A stretch of DNA of 64,000 nt from Onthophagus taurus (lineage: Eukaryota; Arthropoda; Insecta; Coleoptera; Scarabaeidae), in NCBI RefSeq assembly GCF_036711975.1, contig NC_091973.1, forward strand, positions 9,920,001-9,984,000, read 5' to 3'. Shown here piece after piece: positions 30,541 through 41,999 of the stretch (position 1 is its first letter; every line of letters starts with the position of its first letter). The position numbers and the translations under genes are program-made. Under the pieces are notes generated by a model. It had not been told where the DNA came from. It saw nothing but the letters and a program-made list of their open reading frames with translations, and searched no databases.

Positions 30541-30663
30541 CTTTTTGCGAAACGACAATAATGGAATTAAAAGTGTTATTAATTAGTTATTAATTAACAA
30601 ATCGACCACTTCAGAACACTTAGAAAGTCTATACGGATACTAAGTGAGCAAAGAGCGAAGAAA

Positions 30664-30955
30664 GTGGATTTGAATTTCTTAGCAAGATGAACTCCAACTA
30701 CTGCAGTGTAATTGTTTTCAATGGTGCAATCTTTGATTTTGCAGCTAGTAAGTTGATCTCTGTGTCTGTATATGTGAGGCATATGTAAAAGTATGTAACT
30801 CGATTCGTTGTATGTGTATATCCGTTTGATGTAACTATAGATCTCGAAATATGATTTTTGCAATAACTATGATTGAAGATATAAGACCTAATGAATCGAA
30901 TAACTTTGCTATTTATATTAATTGCTGTTTATATTAATATTTGTTTGAGAAACGT
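30664..30955 (-). pseudogene. BEL pol fragment between copy C and gag
   Basis: Contains reading such as THIYRHRDQLTSCKIKDCTIE, the same stretch as at 1863-1990 and 26,140-26,240. It ends in AT-rich sequence, where gag knuckles begin. Strongly decayed. Confidence 0.6.
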
Positions 30956-32510
30956 GAGCTGTTGTTTTGGTACTGGGACTGGAGAATTTCTTCTCGTACT
31001 GTTACATGTGCCTGTGAATTTGTGACTCAGGCAGTTTCGACATAGATTTTTCGTGTTCACAAATTCTTCCCTTTTCTTTCCGGGGAGTTCTTGAAATTTG
31101 GAACAGGAATGTATGTAATGATCTTCTCCGCAATATTTGCATGTTTTATTTTGTTCGTACTTTGTTTGTTGTGTTGGTACTTGATTTCTTTTTGTTTTTT
31201 CTCCAATTGCTTCTAGCGATTGGAATCGTGTCTGAATACTAATTCCATTAGTTCTTGAAATTCTTGTATCTTGTTAGGATCTTTTAGGGATTGTTCATAT
31301 AATTTGTTGGTGTCGTTGTCCCATTTGCGTACTAAGATTCTACTGATCACAGGACCCCATGCTTCTGTCACAATCCCAATATTACTAATGGCTTGTAGGC
31401 ATTCTGAAGTAGTGTCGTGCAGTTCTTTGATCTTCTCGGATGATTCGATCGATAATTTTGGAAGGTCAAGTATTTTATCCAGTAGCTTGGACAAAATTAA
31501 TCGATTATTTTGGTATCGACGTTGAAGTAAAGCCCATGCGGCATCATAGTTTGTTTCGGAAATGTTGAGATGTTGTATTATTCTGCTCGGTTCCCCTTTT
31601 AGATGAGTTTTTAAGTACTGCATTTTTTCCACATTGGTTAAGGATTGATTAGAATGGATTGTTTTAAGGTAAAGGTCGTGGAATGTTGTCCAGTTTTCAT
31701 ACAATCCATCAAATATGGGCAGTTTTATTGTTGGGAGAGGAATGATAGGATTTTGAGTTGTAGGTCTTACAGATTCATAAGGTTCAGAGGTAATCTTCTG
31801 TACATTTCTTCACAGTTCAAGAATTTTTCTTCTCTGAAGTATTTAGATTTGTACTTGGTTTCGAATATCTGAATATCTTCTTCCAATCTTTGGATGTTGT
31901 CCATCTGTTCTTGAATTTGTTTCTTCAAGTAGTTGTAAGTGCTTTTTGATTTTCTTAGTTTTAGCTCGTTCTCAATCTTGGCGTGAAGTTTCATCAGCTT
32001 CTCTATCCGGACCTCTTACCTCTTGATACGTTGAGCTTGCTCGATGTCTTCGTTTTCTTCTTTTGAGGACGGCCTTGCTTGAAGGATTTCCTCTTCTTCT
32101 CTATCTTCTCCCTGGGATTGCTCGGTTTGATCTCTTGGGATCTCCGTCAATTGGTTCATAACCTCTTGTTATAGTTTCTTTAGTTGCGTAATATAGTTTG
32201 TGGTGAAATACGCGTGAGTCGGAGCATCGAATTCTTCCAACTTATTGTGAGTTTCTTCGATTTCCATCCATAGTTTTTGTAGCCTTTTCCGACGTTGTTG
32301 AATGTATTTTTCATTTTTTCTTGACTGGGAATCTTTTTTATGTTTGTTTGTAGTTTGTAGTTGATTTCTTGCCCCAATTCTTGCTGGCGCATTGCATATT
32401 TGTTCAACTCTTGTTCCGACATTATGACACGAATTTTTTGAGTTGGTGTAAAAAGGATTTTTTTTAAAGGTATCTCCATCGAAGAGCAGCCTCACTCTCC
32501 GTAACGGCAA
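30956..32510 (-). pseudogene. BEL gag: N-terminal helices, DUF1759, zinc knuckles (block 1)
   Basis: N-terminal helical part in ORFs 32510-32169 and 32479-32180 (MSEQELNKYAMRQQELGQEI). Coiled coil follows in 31994-31767 (LKKQIQEQMDNIQRLEEDIQ). DUF1759-type capsid is in 31704-31213 (YENWTTFHDLYLKTIHSNQ, LLQRRYQNNRLILSKLLDKI), then CKYCGEDHYIHSC and LCRNCL knuckles near 31,130-31,000. Frameshifts and a stop separate the parts. This is the PRLELCAAV-family BEL, on the minus strand. Confidence 0.8.
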
Positions 32511-32519
32511 TTTGGCTTA

Positions 32520-32985
32520 AGCCGTAGAGTAGTAGGGGTAGGTCGTTGGCTTGTTGTCGAAGGACCATGAACAGATCCGGACTATGCCTGGTTATCTGAT
32601 GTAGAAAGGTGGTGAAGTAAAGACGAGTAGATAATTAATTCATACTAAATTTTATTATAAAAATTTTCAGTTTATATACAAAACCTTAAAACTACAATGT
32701 GCGATTGATTCCAAAACAATCGTGTCTTATTTACAAAAATTAAATTAACAATAATTATTTTGCGTCCTCAATTCTTGTTTGAGCACTGCCGATATCGATC
32801 CTTAATCGGCAATTGATCGATGGAGCTGCTGAGTTGCAGCGCTTCGTCAGGTGTTGTTGCGACCGGTAGCTGGGTCGGTTCGAACCTTGCGTTATCACTT
32901 TTAATTTATTTCCTAATTTGTTTCTAATATTAAAAAAAATCTTTTTTGTTTAATTAAGATTAAACAATTATCAAGTTTTAACTTA
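32520..32985 (-). repeat. putative BEL LTR and leader (minus orientation), block 1
   Basis: Lies directly upstream of the minus-strand gag. It is near-identical to 54,240-54,655, with an AATAAA signal on the minus strand near 32,650 followed by a short AT-rich tail. That fits an LTR plus leader. No second LTR of the pair is in the window, so it is unproven. Confidence 0.4.
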
Positions 32986-32989
32986 CCTC

Positions 32990-34640
32990 GTATGATATTA
33001 TCGGATTCTTATAACACTTGCCAACATCATTTATTCTGCGATGCTTCTACTATTGGTTATGCTACAGTTACTTATATACGGTGTGAACATTTTGATCAGT
33101 CCATCAAGACCTACTTCATTGGTGGAATGTTTCGTGTAGCACCATTAAAAACCATTTCCATTCCAAGACTGGAATTATGTGGAGCTACACTTTTCGTCGA
33201 CTTTCTCTCAACAATAAAGGATGCTCTTTCATCAGGAATTAAGTTTGAATCAATTACTGTATGGTCTGATTCCAAAGTCATTCTTCGTTGGATTGATTCC
33301 ATTCCTGGAAATTGGAAAATATTCATCGCCAATAGAGTTTCACATATTCAAGACGTGTTACCCGCAGAATCTTGGAGATCTGTTCCATCTAATGAAAACC
33401 CAGCTGATTGTGCTTCACGGGGTCTTTATCCCGATCAACTTATTTCCACATTTTTGATATTTTGCTTACCAAATTGTCCTCATTATCAAAAATAAAACGA
33501 ATCGTATCTTATGTCCTTCGCTTCATTCAAAGAACCCAGAAGAAAAAACGATTTTATTCTTCTGTTGTATCTTCTTTCGAATTACAAGAGTCTCTTCATT
33601 TATTAGTATAGCACGTCCAATCTCAGCACTTTTCTGAAGTCCTTTGCTTTCTCACCAAAAACCAATTACTACCAAAACCAATCAGTAAACTAGCTCCTTT
33701 CTTGGATCGAGATGGGTTACTCAGGGTGGGTGGTCGGTTACATAATGCGGATGTACCATTTGATGAAAAACATCAAGTGTTACTACCAAAAGTGTCGCGT
33801 TTAACTCATCTTATAATAGAAGAAACTCACCGTAAATTTTTGCATCCTGGACTTCGTACGTTTTCAACAATATTGGCTCAACAGTACTGGATTGTGCCTC
33901 CTCGAAGTGCCATCTACCATGTTTTATCAAGATGTATCAAATGCTTCCGTGCCAAACCCAGATCGTATACACCATTCATGGCTGACCTTCCAAAGTTCCG
34001 AGTGACTGAACTCAAAGCATTTAATGTTGTTGGAATAGACTTCGCTTTCCCAATTCTCACCATCATGACAAGAGCCCGGATCCCAGTCTATTTATCTTTA
34101 TCTATCTGTCTTTCCCGTCGAGGTCAATGTTCGGTGTTATTCTCATTCACCCGTTTACGAAATTGTTTCCATTGAGAAAATTATACCAGTTATGTTTAGC
34201 TTCCTGGTCTGCGATAGCTTGTCTTGCTATACGCAAATGCCTCTTTCATTTTTGTCACGTAATAATCCATTGGTCTCTCTGATGGACATTTGTTTAGTAT
34301 TATTAATATAGTATTATGTAGTACTTATTTATAACAACATACGAGTCAGGCAGAATTTCAGCTGAAAAAATTCCCAGTCTATTTATCTACAGCTTCATTT
34401 ATTGCTGCCCTCCGAAGATTTCTTTCCCGTCGAGGTCAATGTTCGATGTTATTCTCCGATCAGGGAACGAATTTTGTTGGTGCTAGCCGCAAACTCCAAG
34501 AACTGGCAGATGTTACTGAAACCACTTTGGGTATTCATTGGAAATTCAATCCATCAGGTGGGCGCCATTTTAACGGATTGGCTGAGGCTGGAATTAAGTC
34601 CATTAAGACACATCTTACAAGAGTGCCGGATCTCTAGCGA
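32990..34640 (+). pseudogene. BEL pol on plus strand: RNase H to integrase (block 1)
   Basis: RNase-H-like region in ORF 32992-33495 (HLFCDASTIGYATVTYIRC, SIPRLELCGATLF, WSDSKVILRWIDS, NPADCASRGL). A tether region follows, then integrase: DRDGLLRVGGRLHNAD, LIIEETHRKFLHPGLRT, VVGIDFAFPI (D), SDQGTNFVGA (D) and HFNGLAEAG (E). The core is interrupted by the 227-bp insertion at 34,148-34,374. It ends abruptly at THLTRVP against an R1-type fragment. It is related to the 13.7-19 kb element and opposite in orientation to the gag next door, so the two are different BEL insertions. Confidence 0.8.
34148..34374 (-). other. 227-bp templated insertion inside BEL integrase
   Basis: Identical by eye to 35,771-35,997 of Nanos/CR1 copy D, same orientation, 1.6 kb away. 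BEL sequence around it is partly duplicated: cccagtctatttatct and tttcccgtcgaggtcaatg occur on both sides, the left copy being shortened. Block 2 has the intact uninterrupted integrase at 55,830-55,920. Confidence 0.8.
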
Positions 34641-35338
34641 GAATCTTGTGAATTCTTGCACTGCTGGGTGTGTCTTTCACTACCTCACAGAACCTCCTCC
34701 AAGACTCTCTTTTTGCCTTACGTATATTTTTAGTGTAATTCGTTAGAGCTTGTTTATATTTCTCCGATTTACCTAATGTCTTGGTCCGATTAAAAAGCCT
34801 CCGCATCTCTTGTCTTTCGGAGCTAAGAGATTCGATACACCAGAGTGTGCCCCGATTATTACTTTACACCATCAGTGGACTGCTACTAACGAATTGCCAC
34901 AGAGATCTACTCCGTTGCTATTTCAATTTGATCACACGGTAGCGATGACACTAGTTAGGTTATCTGCAAGGCAACTCTTAAACAGATCCCAAGTTAGTGC
35001 TACGGGGATTACGGTACATACAGTCCGATTTTATCCTTAGGTCAATTTTAAATTGAATATATCTATGATCTGAACACGACTGTTCAGAGGATAGCCTCCA
35101 GGAGGTTATCTTTGAGCTTAATATGATTGAGCTGAACGTAATGTCAACTACCTCTGCTCTATTTCTAGTAACAAAGGTTGGTTTGGAGCCTACATTATTA
35201 ACAGTAAGCCCCTCCCCTAATAGGTAGTCAAAAAACAACTCACCTCTTTCATTTGTGTTGGTGCTTGCCCACATTGCGTGGTGAGCATTGGCGTCCCATC
35301 TGCGTGTTAACTCGAGACCTACACGCTGAGCCATCACG
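34617..35338 (-). pseudogene. R1-type ORF2 fragment: endonuclease C-half and linker (block 1)
   Basis: The endonuclease half, DANAHHAMWASTNTNERGEL, SKPTFVTRNRAEVVDITF and SCSDHRYIQFKIDL (ORF 35364-34978), is followed by a degenerate stretch and the linker MRRLFNRTKTLGKSEKYKQA and ESWRRFCEVVKDTPSSARIH (34806-34615). It is the same family as the endonuclease in the GIY-YIG fusion. RT is absent. In block 2 only the linker survives. Confidence 0.72.
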
Positions 35339-35495
35339 CCCCCTATTCTTATCCTATCAAACACATTTTAAAATTGAACACAAAACTTTATTTGGAAACA
35401 GAAATAAAAAACGCAATGTTAAACCTTTTATAAAAATACTTTAATATTCAGTAAGAGAATATTAATAACTTCGGAAATTAAACAATTACAATTCA

Positions 35496-35705
35496 TTACT
35501 TGTGATTACTAGCTGATCCCAACGTGCTATTAGCCAAACTTCTAAGTTCTGGTAGTGTTTCATTTATACATTGGGTATTGCCCAATGTATAAATGTTTCT
35601 AGTATGAGCACAATCACTGTCTGCATAATAATACGGACACTTCGACGCTATCAAAACCGGACATGAAACTTTACCTGTGGAATCTTTCAACGAATGGCTT
35701 TCATA
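35496..35705 (-). pseudogene. Nanos-type zinc finger, copy D, disrupted by a hairpin
   Basis: KDSTGKVSCPVL is intact, but CPYC is CPYY and the final KYCP is replaced because a 15-bp perfect inverted repeat, catttatacattggg / cccaatgtataaatg (35,561-35,595), has formed inside the end of finger 2. The finger could not bind zinc. Confidence 0.65.
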
Positions 35706-36179
35706 AAATTCTCGTCCTTCTGAATTTCAAAGACAATAAGTACAAGACCCTTCTTGGTATGGCTTTTGACCACCCGTTTACGAAATTGTTTCCATTGAGA
35801 AAATTATACCAGTTATGTTTAGCTTCCTGGTCTGCGATAGCTTGTCTTGCTATACGCAAATGCCTCTTTCATTTTTGTCACGTAATAATCCATTGGTCTC
35901 TCTGATGGACATTTGTTTAGTATTATTAATATAGTATTATGTAGTACTTATTTATAACAACATACGAGTCAGGCAGAATTTCAGCTGAAAAAATTCCGGG
36001 GTGGAGCCAATTTTCCGCTAAGCAGATCACATCAAAGTCGACATTTAATGAGTTATTGAATACAATCGGTAGTCTGCCACGAATACTGCGCACATTCTGA
36101 TAATAAAAAGAAAATAAATGCATGGCGTTTATCGAAATATTCCTCTCGTTCCCTATCTGAATCAGAGGGGAATAGTCGG

Positions 36180-36840
36180 TTTGTCGTACAAAAATTTTAC
36201 AATCGCGGGTCTATATATATTTGTAATTTTTTTCTTTACCAATCACAGTAAGGGTTCGTTCATAAAGCATCTTTCACCGACGCCATCAATCTTCATGCCC
36301 GGTGATGAGCCCGAGGGCAAGGATTTTCTCGTCTGGATGCAGGCTGCGAGGAACTAAGATGGACCTTGGATTTGAATTGTCACGGTTGATATGAGGAACA
36401 CGATAAATGGCGTCTACATCCACACGCGAAATATCATACCCCACATGAGCAGCAACGGCATCCAACAAATTTTCGTTATTCTTAACAGGAACACCCTGGA
36501 TCTCTAAATTGTTCCGGCGGGAATATTGTTCCATATCATCAACTCAAGCTGTAAGATCAGACACCCGGTCACGCAATTGTAAGTTTTCGGCTGTTAATTT
36601 ATCAATAATTTTTACTTTATTCTTTAGCTCTTTCAACAACTTGTTCAAAATCTGATATACGGGCGCTACAAAAGTCGACTGAATGAAGAAGGTAGCCCTT
36701 TTTAGAACGTAACTCGGATCGCATCTCTTTAACCATCTCGTAGACGGATTCGCAGGACAGGACGGAGTCGCCGAAGTAGACCCACATGATTTGCGAGAAA
36801 CAGCGCCTCGTTCTCTTGATCTGCAATCATGACATGTCCA
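36180..36840 (-). pseudogene. CR1-type ORF1, copy D
   Basis: ORF 36534-36286 has YSRRNNLEIQGVPVKNNENL and ends GLITGHED. A TGA (codon after DLTA, near 36,545) separates it from the coiled coil, and ORF 36826-36617 keeps SVYEMVKEMRSELRSKKG. The PHD finger is lost apart from its last Cys. Confidence 0.62.
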
Positions 36841-36849
36841 CGCATCTAC

Positions 36850-37465
36850 AACGATGCAGGAAAGAAGTATCTACGACCGATACAAGTGAGCAACAAGTAA
36901 ATGCGACTATTCGAGGTGTACGGTCCAGGTTTTAATTAAAGAAACAACTTTTTGAAAAGCTAATATTTCGGTTATTTATTGTAACCTTCCTCAGAGCATT
37001 TTTTATTGCTACAAGAGATTAACAAAGAGTTATAAATTGTAATTTAATAATCACTTACTTGTTTTTTGAAACTAACAATTGTAGAACAACCGAGAAACAT
37101 CATCATAATTAACGGATCATAAAGGATCAAGCGAACTATTAACACAACTGGATGAATCAACGTGCGTACAAGATGTCTGACAGGTAAAACCTCTTTTATA
37201 TAAAAATAACAAGTGCTGTTTAAGAATTGAAAAAAAAAACTCTTTTAAGCATTGATACCAACCAAAAATTTGCGATCAGGAATGTACTGCGCAAGCGTCA
37301 AATCGTTTGCGGTGAAGCCGCCTAAATTTAAACTTGAGAATACAAAATTATAAAAAATTTATAAAAATTGAATCGATTAATAAAAATTAAGACAAGAACA
37401 GATTGACAAACAGTTTAAAATCTTAAAGTTGTGTTGTTTAATTTTAAATTGATTTAGAATTGATT
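36850..37465. other. interval with a possible Penelope-type terminal motif
   Basis: At 36,940-36,995 the minus strand reads gctctgaggaaggttacaat and cgaaatattagcttttcaaa, a layout like that inside the foldback element at 17,071. Since PLE RT follows at 37,466, it may belong to a PLE end. The rest has no coding sense that I recognise. Confidence 0.35.
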
Positions 37466-37583
37466 TCATTAAGAAATATGTTGATGACTTAATTTTGGGT
37501 GTACACAGGGATGATATCGACATAGTTTTAGAATCGTGTTCTCGTCAAATATCGTATTTTTGTTGGTTTTTCGCGATGTTTAA
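37466..37583 (+). pseudogene. Penelope-like reverse transcriptase scrap
   Basis: The plus frame IDFIKKYVDDLILGVHRDDI holds the RT catalytic motif YVDD in the PLE context (K-Y-V-D-D-L-I-L). It continues about 20 residues to FAMFN and is then cut by the TTAA-flanked piggyBac end. It is the only PLE RT in the window; the GIY-YIG domains at 2.7 and 23.9 kb may be of the same family. Confidence 0.65.
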
Positions 37584-39660
37584 CCCATTAATGCCCAGAA
37601 TTATAAAAATATTTGTACTCCTTTAATGCCCAAAGGGTCGTTTACGACCCAACCTGTTAAATACCCAGAATTATAAAATCGTTTTTATTCAGTTAATACA
37701 TACATTTATTTGTGTTTATTTTTTTACACATGTAAAACAATATAATAAAGTAAGATTTTAGAATTCTGATGTAAAATTAAAACTGGGTCTGTAACGACCC
37801 ATAGGGCCTCATAAAGATCGCAGCTATAAGTGGTAATAAAAAACACACTACATATTTAGAACGAAATTTATTCGCAATGGTACACTGAAAAACATTTATC
37901 TGTAGTACCATTGCATGTACTTTACAGGTTTGGCATGCTTTTGTTGTTTTATTCTTGCACACTTGGCAGCCTAGGTTGACTCGTTACGATTATATGTCTG
38001 CCATTGACTACAGATAACGGAAATCTTACTGATGCTCTTTTTCGCCTCGGTTTCTCACTTTTACTGCCATATGTGTTTAACAAATGGTTTGCAATTTCTC
38101 GTCGAAATTGAAGATTATCTTTTTTACAGTTATATTCTCGAGCTAGAATGTAGGCATTTGTTGCACAAACGTCAAGTAACCAGTATACTATTGGTGTGTA
38201 CCATTTTTTTCCGCGGAAACCTATTCTATAGTTGGAAACATGATTGTCTAATTGGTCTACACCACCCATATAATTATTATAATATGATATCAGATTAGGT
38301 TGATCTATAGATATTTTCTTTTTATTCTTTACAGATTATCTATAACATTTTTGGAGGGGATTTATTCCATATTTGTTTGACAGCATTGTAACAACATTGT
38401 TATCTTTCCAACGTACACATACTATATTATTTTTCTTATCAACTGCACTATCCATAGAACCACGGTCTAGTTTCTTCATTTCATTTTTGCCTTTTATAAA
38501 ACACTTTTCCGTACGATTATCACGGACAGTTCCAGTTCCTCCAAACCCTCTGCTCGTGAGACTTCTAATAAGCTTCGGGGAAGTAAAAAAACTATCAAAG
38601 TACAAGGAAAATTTCTTGTTGTAATAATTTTCTAAAATTTCTGCAAAGTTTAGAACTACAGATTCCCCCAGGCCCATTACTTGCGTTTGTTCGCTTCTTT
38701 TTCTCCCCTGGTAAATTTCAAATTGGACACAATATCCTAATTTAAGAGCAGCTACCCAAGCCTTGTAACCAAATCGAACAGGTTTACCTTTTACAAATTG
38801 TTTACATCCATGTCTACCATAGTATGGTATCATAGATTCGTCGATGGAAATGTTATTCTCAATCGGTGAGTATCTGAGGAACTGTCGATTCAAACAATCT
38901 ATAAGGGGGCGAATTTTACCCAGTGTATCATCTTTAGAAATGGTTTCGTTGTTACTCATATGTAAATAACTACAAATTTCTTCAAATCTGCTCCTCCTCA
39001 TCGCATTAGCGACTAAAACATTGTGTACATCCTCGCTTTGTTCCCAGTACATCCGTCTGCGTGGAAGTGGTACGTAACCACTCAACAGTAGAATACCTAT
39101 AAAAGTATACAGTTCTTCTTCTGTTAAATTGAAGTATTCTTTCTGGTTGTGTCGCATAGGTAGTGGTGTGTTCTACTATCATGTTTATAATTTCAGGCGT
39201 TATCATTAATGAAAACAATTCGAATGGATGACTACTAGGTCCCAGGGAAAGGGGAGGCAGAAATCGGAATGTTCCTTCTTGGCAGGAGGTGTTAAGGTCC
39301 CCTTTTTCCCATTTGCATTTTACGTACTCTTCCTTGCGCCTCTTTTGGAATGTTGAAAGCGGTATACAGTCTTCTTCATCCCACTCTGATTCCACTTTAT
39401 CAGCGTATTGTAGTTCGGCTTCAGCTTCTAGTTGGTGACGATTCAAATTATCTGGATCGTTACTCTCTTCATCACCCGAATCGCAATCTGTATTATCGAA
39501 ATCATCTGGAGGGGTAATGATCACTCCATCTGGTATAACATCATCTTCGTTCAAATTCTCGATAATTTCTAATAATTCTGCTGTTGTTAGTTGTTAGAGG
39601 CCCTTTCCTAAAGCAACATAAAAGTTATAAAATCCAAAAACTAATAAAATATGTACGTGT
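37584..39660 (-). mobile_element. piggyBac element inserted at TTAA in the PLE scrap
   Basis: The lower end is precise: TTAA (37580-37583) followed by CCCATTAATGCCCAGAATTA. Subterminal repeats cccagaattataaaa (37,594 and 37,660) and a GGGTCGTTTACGACCC palindrome lie at 37,627-37,642, matching termini of PGBD3-like elements. The upper end is missing, because the 5' part of the gene is fused to hAT sequence near 39,600-39,660. Confidence 0.78.
37850..39597 (-). pseudogene. piggyBac (PGBD2/3-like) transposase, frameshifted
   Basis: Acidic N-terminus in ORF 39554-39006 (DDVIPDGVIITPPDDFDN), then a one-base shift near 39,150 into ORF 39157-38336 (NLTEEELYTFIGILLLSGY). Catalytic Asp are visible in NISIDESMIPYYGRHG, LYFDSFFTSPKL and, beyond a TAA at about 38,335, MGGVDQLDNHVSNYRI (ORF 38269-37949). 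The Cys-rich tail, CKNKTTKACQTCKVHA, lies in a third frame and appears shortened. No start codon remains: the frame reaches a stop just above ELLEIIENL. Confidence 0.82.
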
Positions 39661-41985
39661 ACAGCTCGATGGGTCACAAAGCATAAAAGCTTCGATGGCA
39701 GTATTAGGAAGGTTTCCATCAAAAGAAACCCATTTGGTTTTCCAAAGTTCTAACTCGGCGTCAAGAGTGATTGATGTAAATTTTTCATTTTCATTATTGA
39801 CGTTAACCAAATAATTTGTGACGTTCTTTATAATATTCGTAAAATCTCCGCTTTGATTTTTCATTACTTGTGATGGTACGAAATAATTGATGTCCAGAGC
39901 CGCAAAAAGCTTTGAACCAAACCGAAAATCAATGTCTTGTAAAACATTATCTAGAAGTGGAATAAAAATGGAAGTTCTGAAATAATCAACTGGAACACTG
40001 GTATTTACATTATCGCGATATCCCTGTCTTGCATTAGTTCGAGGCATCAATATTGGAATATTCAATTTTTTATGCAGATCTTCTGCTTCCTGATAAATAG
40101 CTTTAAAACAAATTTCCGCATCTTGTCTTTTTTTAAGCAAAATTGATTTAATATTATCAATAAGTGTTTTAGCCATATTAACGTCGATTGCTTTATTTTG
40201 TAATATTTTGCTTAGATTTAAGGTAAGGTTTAAAAAATAAGATAAACAAAACAGTGAAACAATAAATGTTGATTTTGACATGGAATTTATTAACAATTGA
40301 GCTTTTGTTGATGACTCATTATCTTTCCACTATGCGATTAGTTCCAGAGCATCTATAATATTTTCGAAACAAACTTTAAATCTTAAAACTGAATCATGAC
40401 GCTCTACCCATCTTGCTTCGCACAAACTTATCAATTGTTCGGAATTGATGAACTTAATAACTTTGTTCCTTTAGCCGAAGAATTAAAAAATGCAATGGTT
40501 TCTTTAATGGTACCCATTGTATTTCTTATGGCTTGAACATTAGTTGCTTTGGATATTGAAAGATTAAGAGAATGATTGTAGCACGGACTTGCAATTGCAT
40601 TGATTAATGTTTCCCGAATTTCTGAAACAGCCCCTTTGGTATCAGATAACATTACACTGCATGTATCAGTACCTATTCCAACACAATTATGTACTGGCAA
40701 ACATATTCTGTTTACAAACGCAATAACTGTCTGTCCTAATATTTTTCCAGTGAGTAAGGGTTCATGTGTAAAGTCATAATTTTCCTGATGGCAATCGAGA
40801 AAACCAAGAAAATCTCCGCAAATTTTACAATTTTCGTCCACATATCGAACAATTAAGGACATTTGTGATTTGTGACTTATATCGGTGGTTTCATCAAATA
40901 TGATACTATAATATTTACTTTTTTTAATTTTTTCAATTGTAGAATTTAAAATTTCATCTCCACAACAGTTTATAAGTTGATTTTGTATTGTAGGGCTTAT
41001 ATATTTATTACGAACTGAAGCTGTTTCAAAATGATTCTTCAAAATTAAATCATCTCCACACGTTTCAATCCGATGTCGTATAAATTCACGTAAATTTCCT
41101 TCATTAACGTCGGACGTTTCTACAACATCAGAGTAAACTCTATGACCACGAAGAGAAATATTTTGTTTCCCCAAAAAATGTACCGTGCTAATTATAGATT
41201 TTATTTTATCTCTATTAATTTTAATTTGCTCCAAACGTTTAACGTCCAGCATGTTTTGTATTTGCTTTTGAGGGTTTTCAAATGTTTTTATAAAATTAGT
41301 TTCAAATAAAACAGCTTGGACGTGATAATTAGATGAATTATGTACCACCAAAGCACAGTCTTTACCCAATAGTTTTGAATATTTTTGAACAGGACTAACA
41401 ACAAATTTATTTAGTTAATTTGTGAATGCCTCCGTAGTTTGCAAATAGTACACAATATTTACAAAACAAACCATTCAAATGTTTTGAAAATGTGAGCCAG
41501 TGGAAAGAGTTAAAATGTTTGACCGATAAAAAGCATTTTACGTCTTTCTGATTTTTACAATGAACAGAATAGGGAAATTGATAGTGGGTGTTAGGTACAA
41601 AAGCATTTTTTAAGATATTGTATTTTTCCATATCTGTTATTTGTTGTTTTTTAATGTAATAGCCGATATCTACGTCACCACTATATTGTGCCTGTCCGCT
41701 TGATTGCGATGTTCCTGATGTCGAAATTGGATCTAGAGGATGATTTGTAGTAGGATTTTCTTCATTTATGTCGTCCAACTTATTTTCGATATTCGGCAGG
41801 ACAGAAATCGTATCAGGTGTAGATTGTAGTTTATTTACCAAGTCATCTTGAGTGTCGTCAGTTTCGGTTTTTTTTTTTTTTGGTATTAGAAACGTGTCTA
41901 TTGTCTTCTGGAGGGTGCGTTTACTCATCTTGTATTTTAATATAATTAAATGATAAGGATTAACGATAATAATACGGGACAACAT
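39625..41985 (-). pseudogene. hAT transposase with TTF-type zinc finger and DUF4371
   Basis: The N-terminus, MSKRTLQKTIDTFLIPKKKK (about 41,920), is basic. A TTF-type finger follows around SFHWLTFSKHLNGLFCKYC. After a stop, ORF 41369-40431 has the DUF4371 part (SIIFDETTDISHKSQMSLIV, first catalytic Asp region, and VGIGTDTCSVML). WVERHDSVLRF marks the domain junction near 40,400, with a stop in CEARW-downstream reading. ORF 40296-39625 continues the catalytic domain but ends at IEAFMLCDPSS, so the C-terminal dimerisation (hATC) domain is missing. Non-functional. Confidence 0.8.
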
Positions 41986-41999
41986 TAAATTTGCTGGCT

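Larger units (their letters stand above)
28667..30663 (-). mobile_element. Nanos/CR1 chimeric element, copy C (complete 5' end)
   Basis: Longest copy, about 2.0 kb, from a 5' UTR beginning near 30,663 (cttcgctctttgctcactta on the minus strand) to the CCCCCTATTC edge at 28667. The 5' UTR is shared with copies E and F. It carries the 208-bp insertion (29572-29779) with TTTGTAATTTTT on both sides, exactly as in copy A. BEL pol sequence resumes immediately at the 5' edge. Confidence 0.72.
35339..36849 (-). mobile_element. Nanos/CR1 chimeric element, copy D
   Basis: Shortened at the 5' end inside the PHD region (about 36,849). It has the best CR1 endonuclease start: LFSFYYQNVRSIRGRLPIVF and NSLNVDFDVICLAEN in ORF 36123-35926. 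It is the donor of the 227-bp piece at 34,148. The segment carries tgctatacgcaaat (35,848-35,861), which other copies lack except 34 kb and F, so it may be nearer the ancestral Nanos 5' part. Confidence 0.7.

Noticed and set aside
32520..34640. Minus-strand gag and plus-strand pol as an inverted single BEL element
   Set aside because: Motif wording (PRLELCAAV versus PRLELCGAT) shows two BEL families, so these are separate insertions side by side.
36940..37010. Hammerhead ribozyme of the kind found in Penelope elements
   Set aside because: The conserved CTGATGA and GAAA core with the right pairing is not present.
37777..37962. Independent small Cys-containing gene
   Set aside because: It is the frame-shifted C-terminal tail of the piggyBac transposase upstream.
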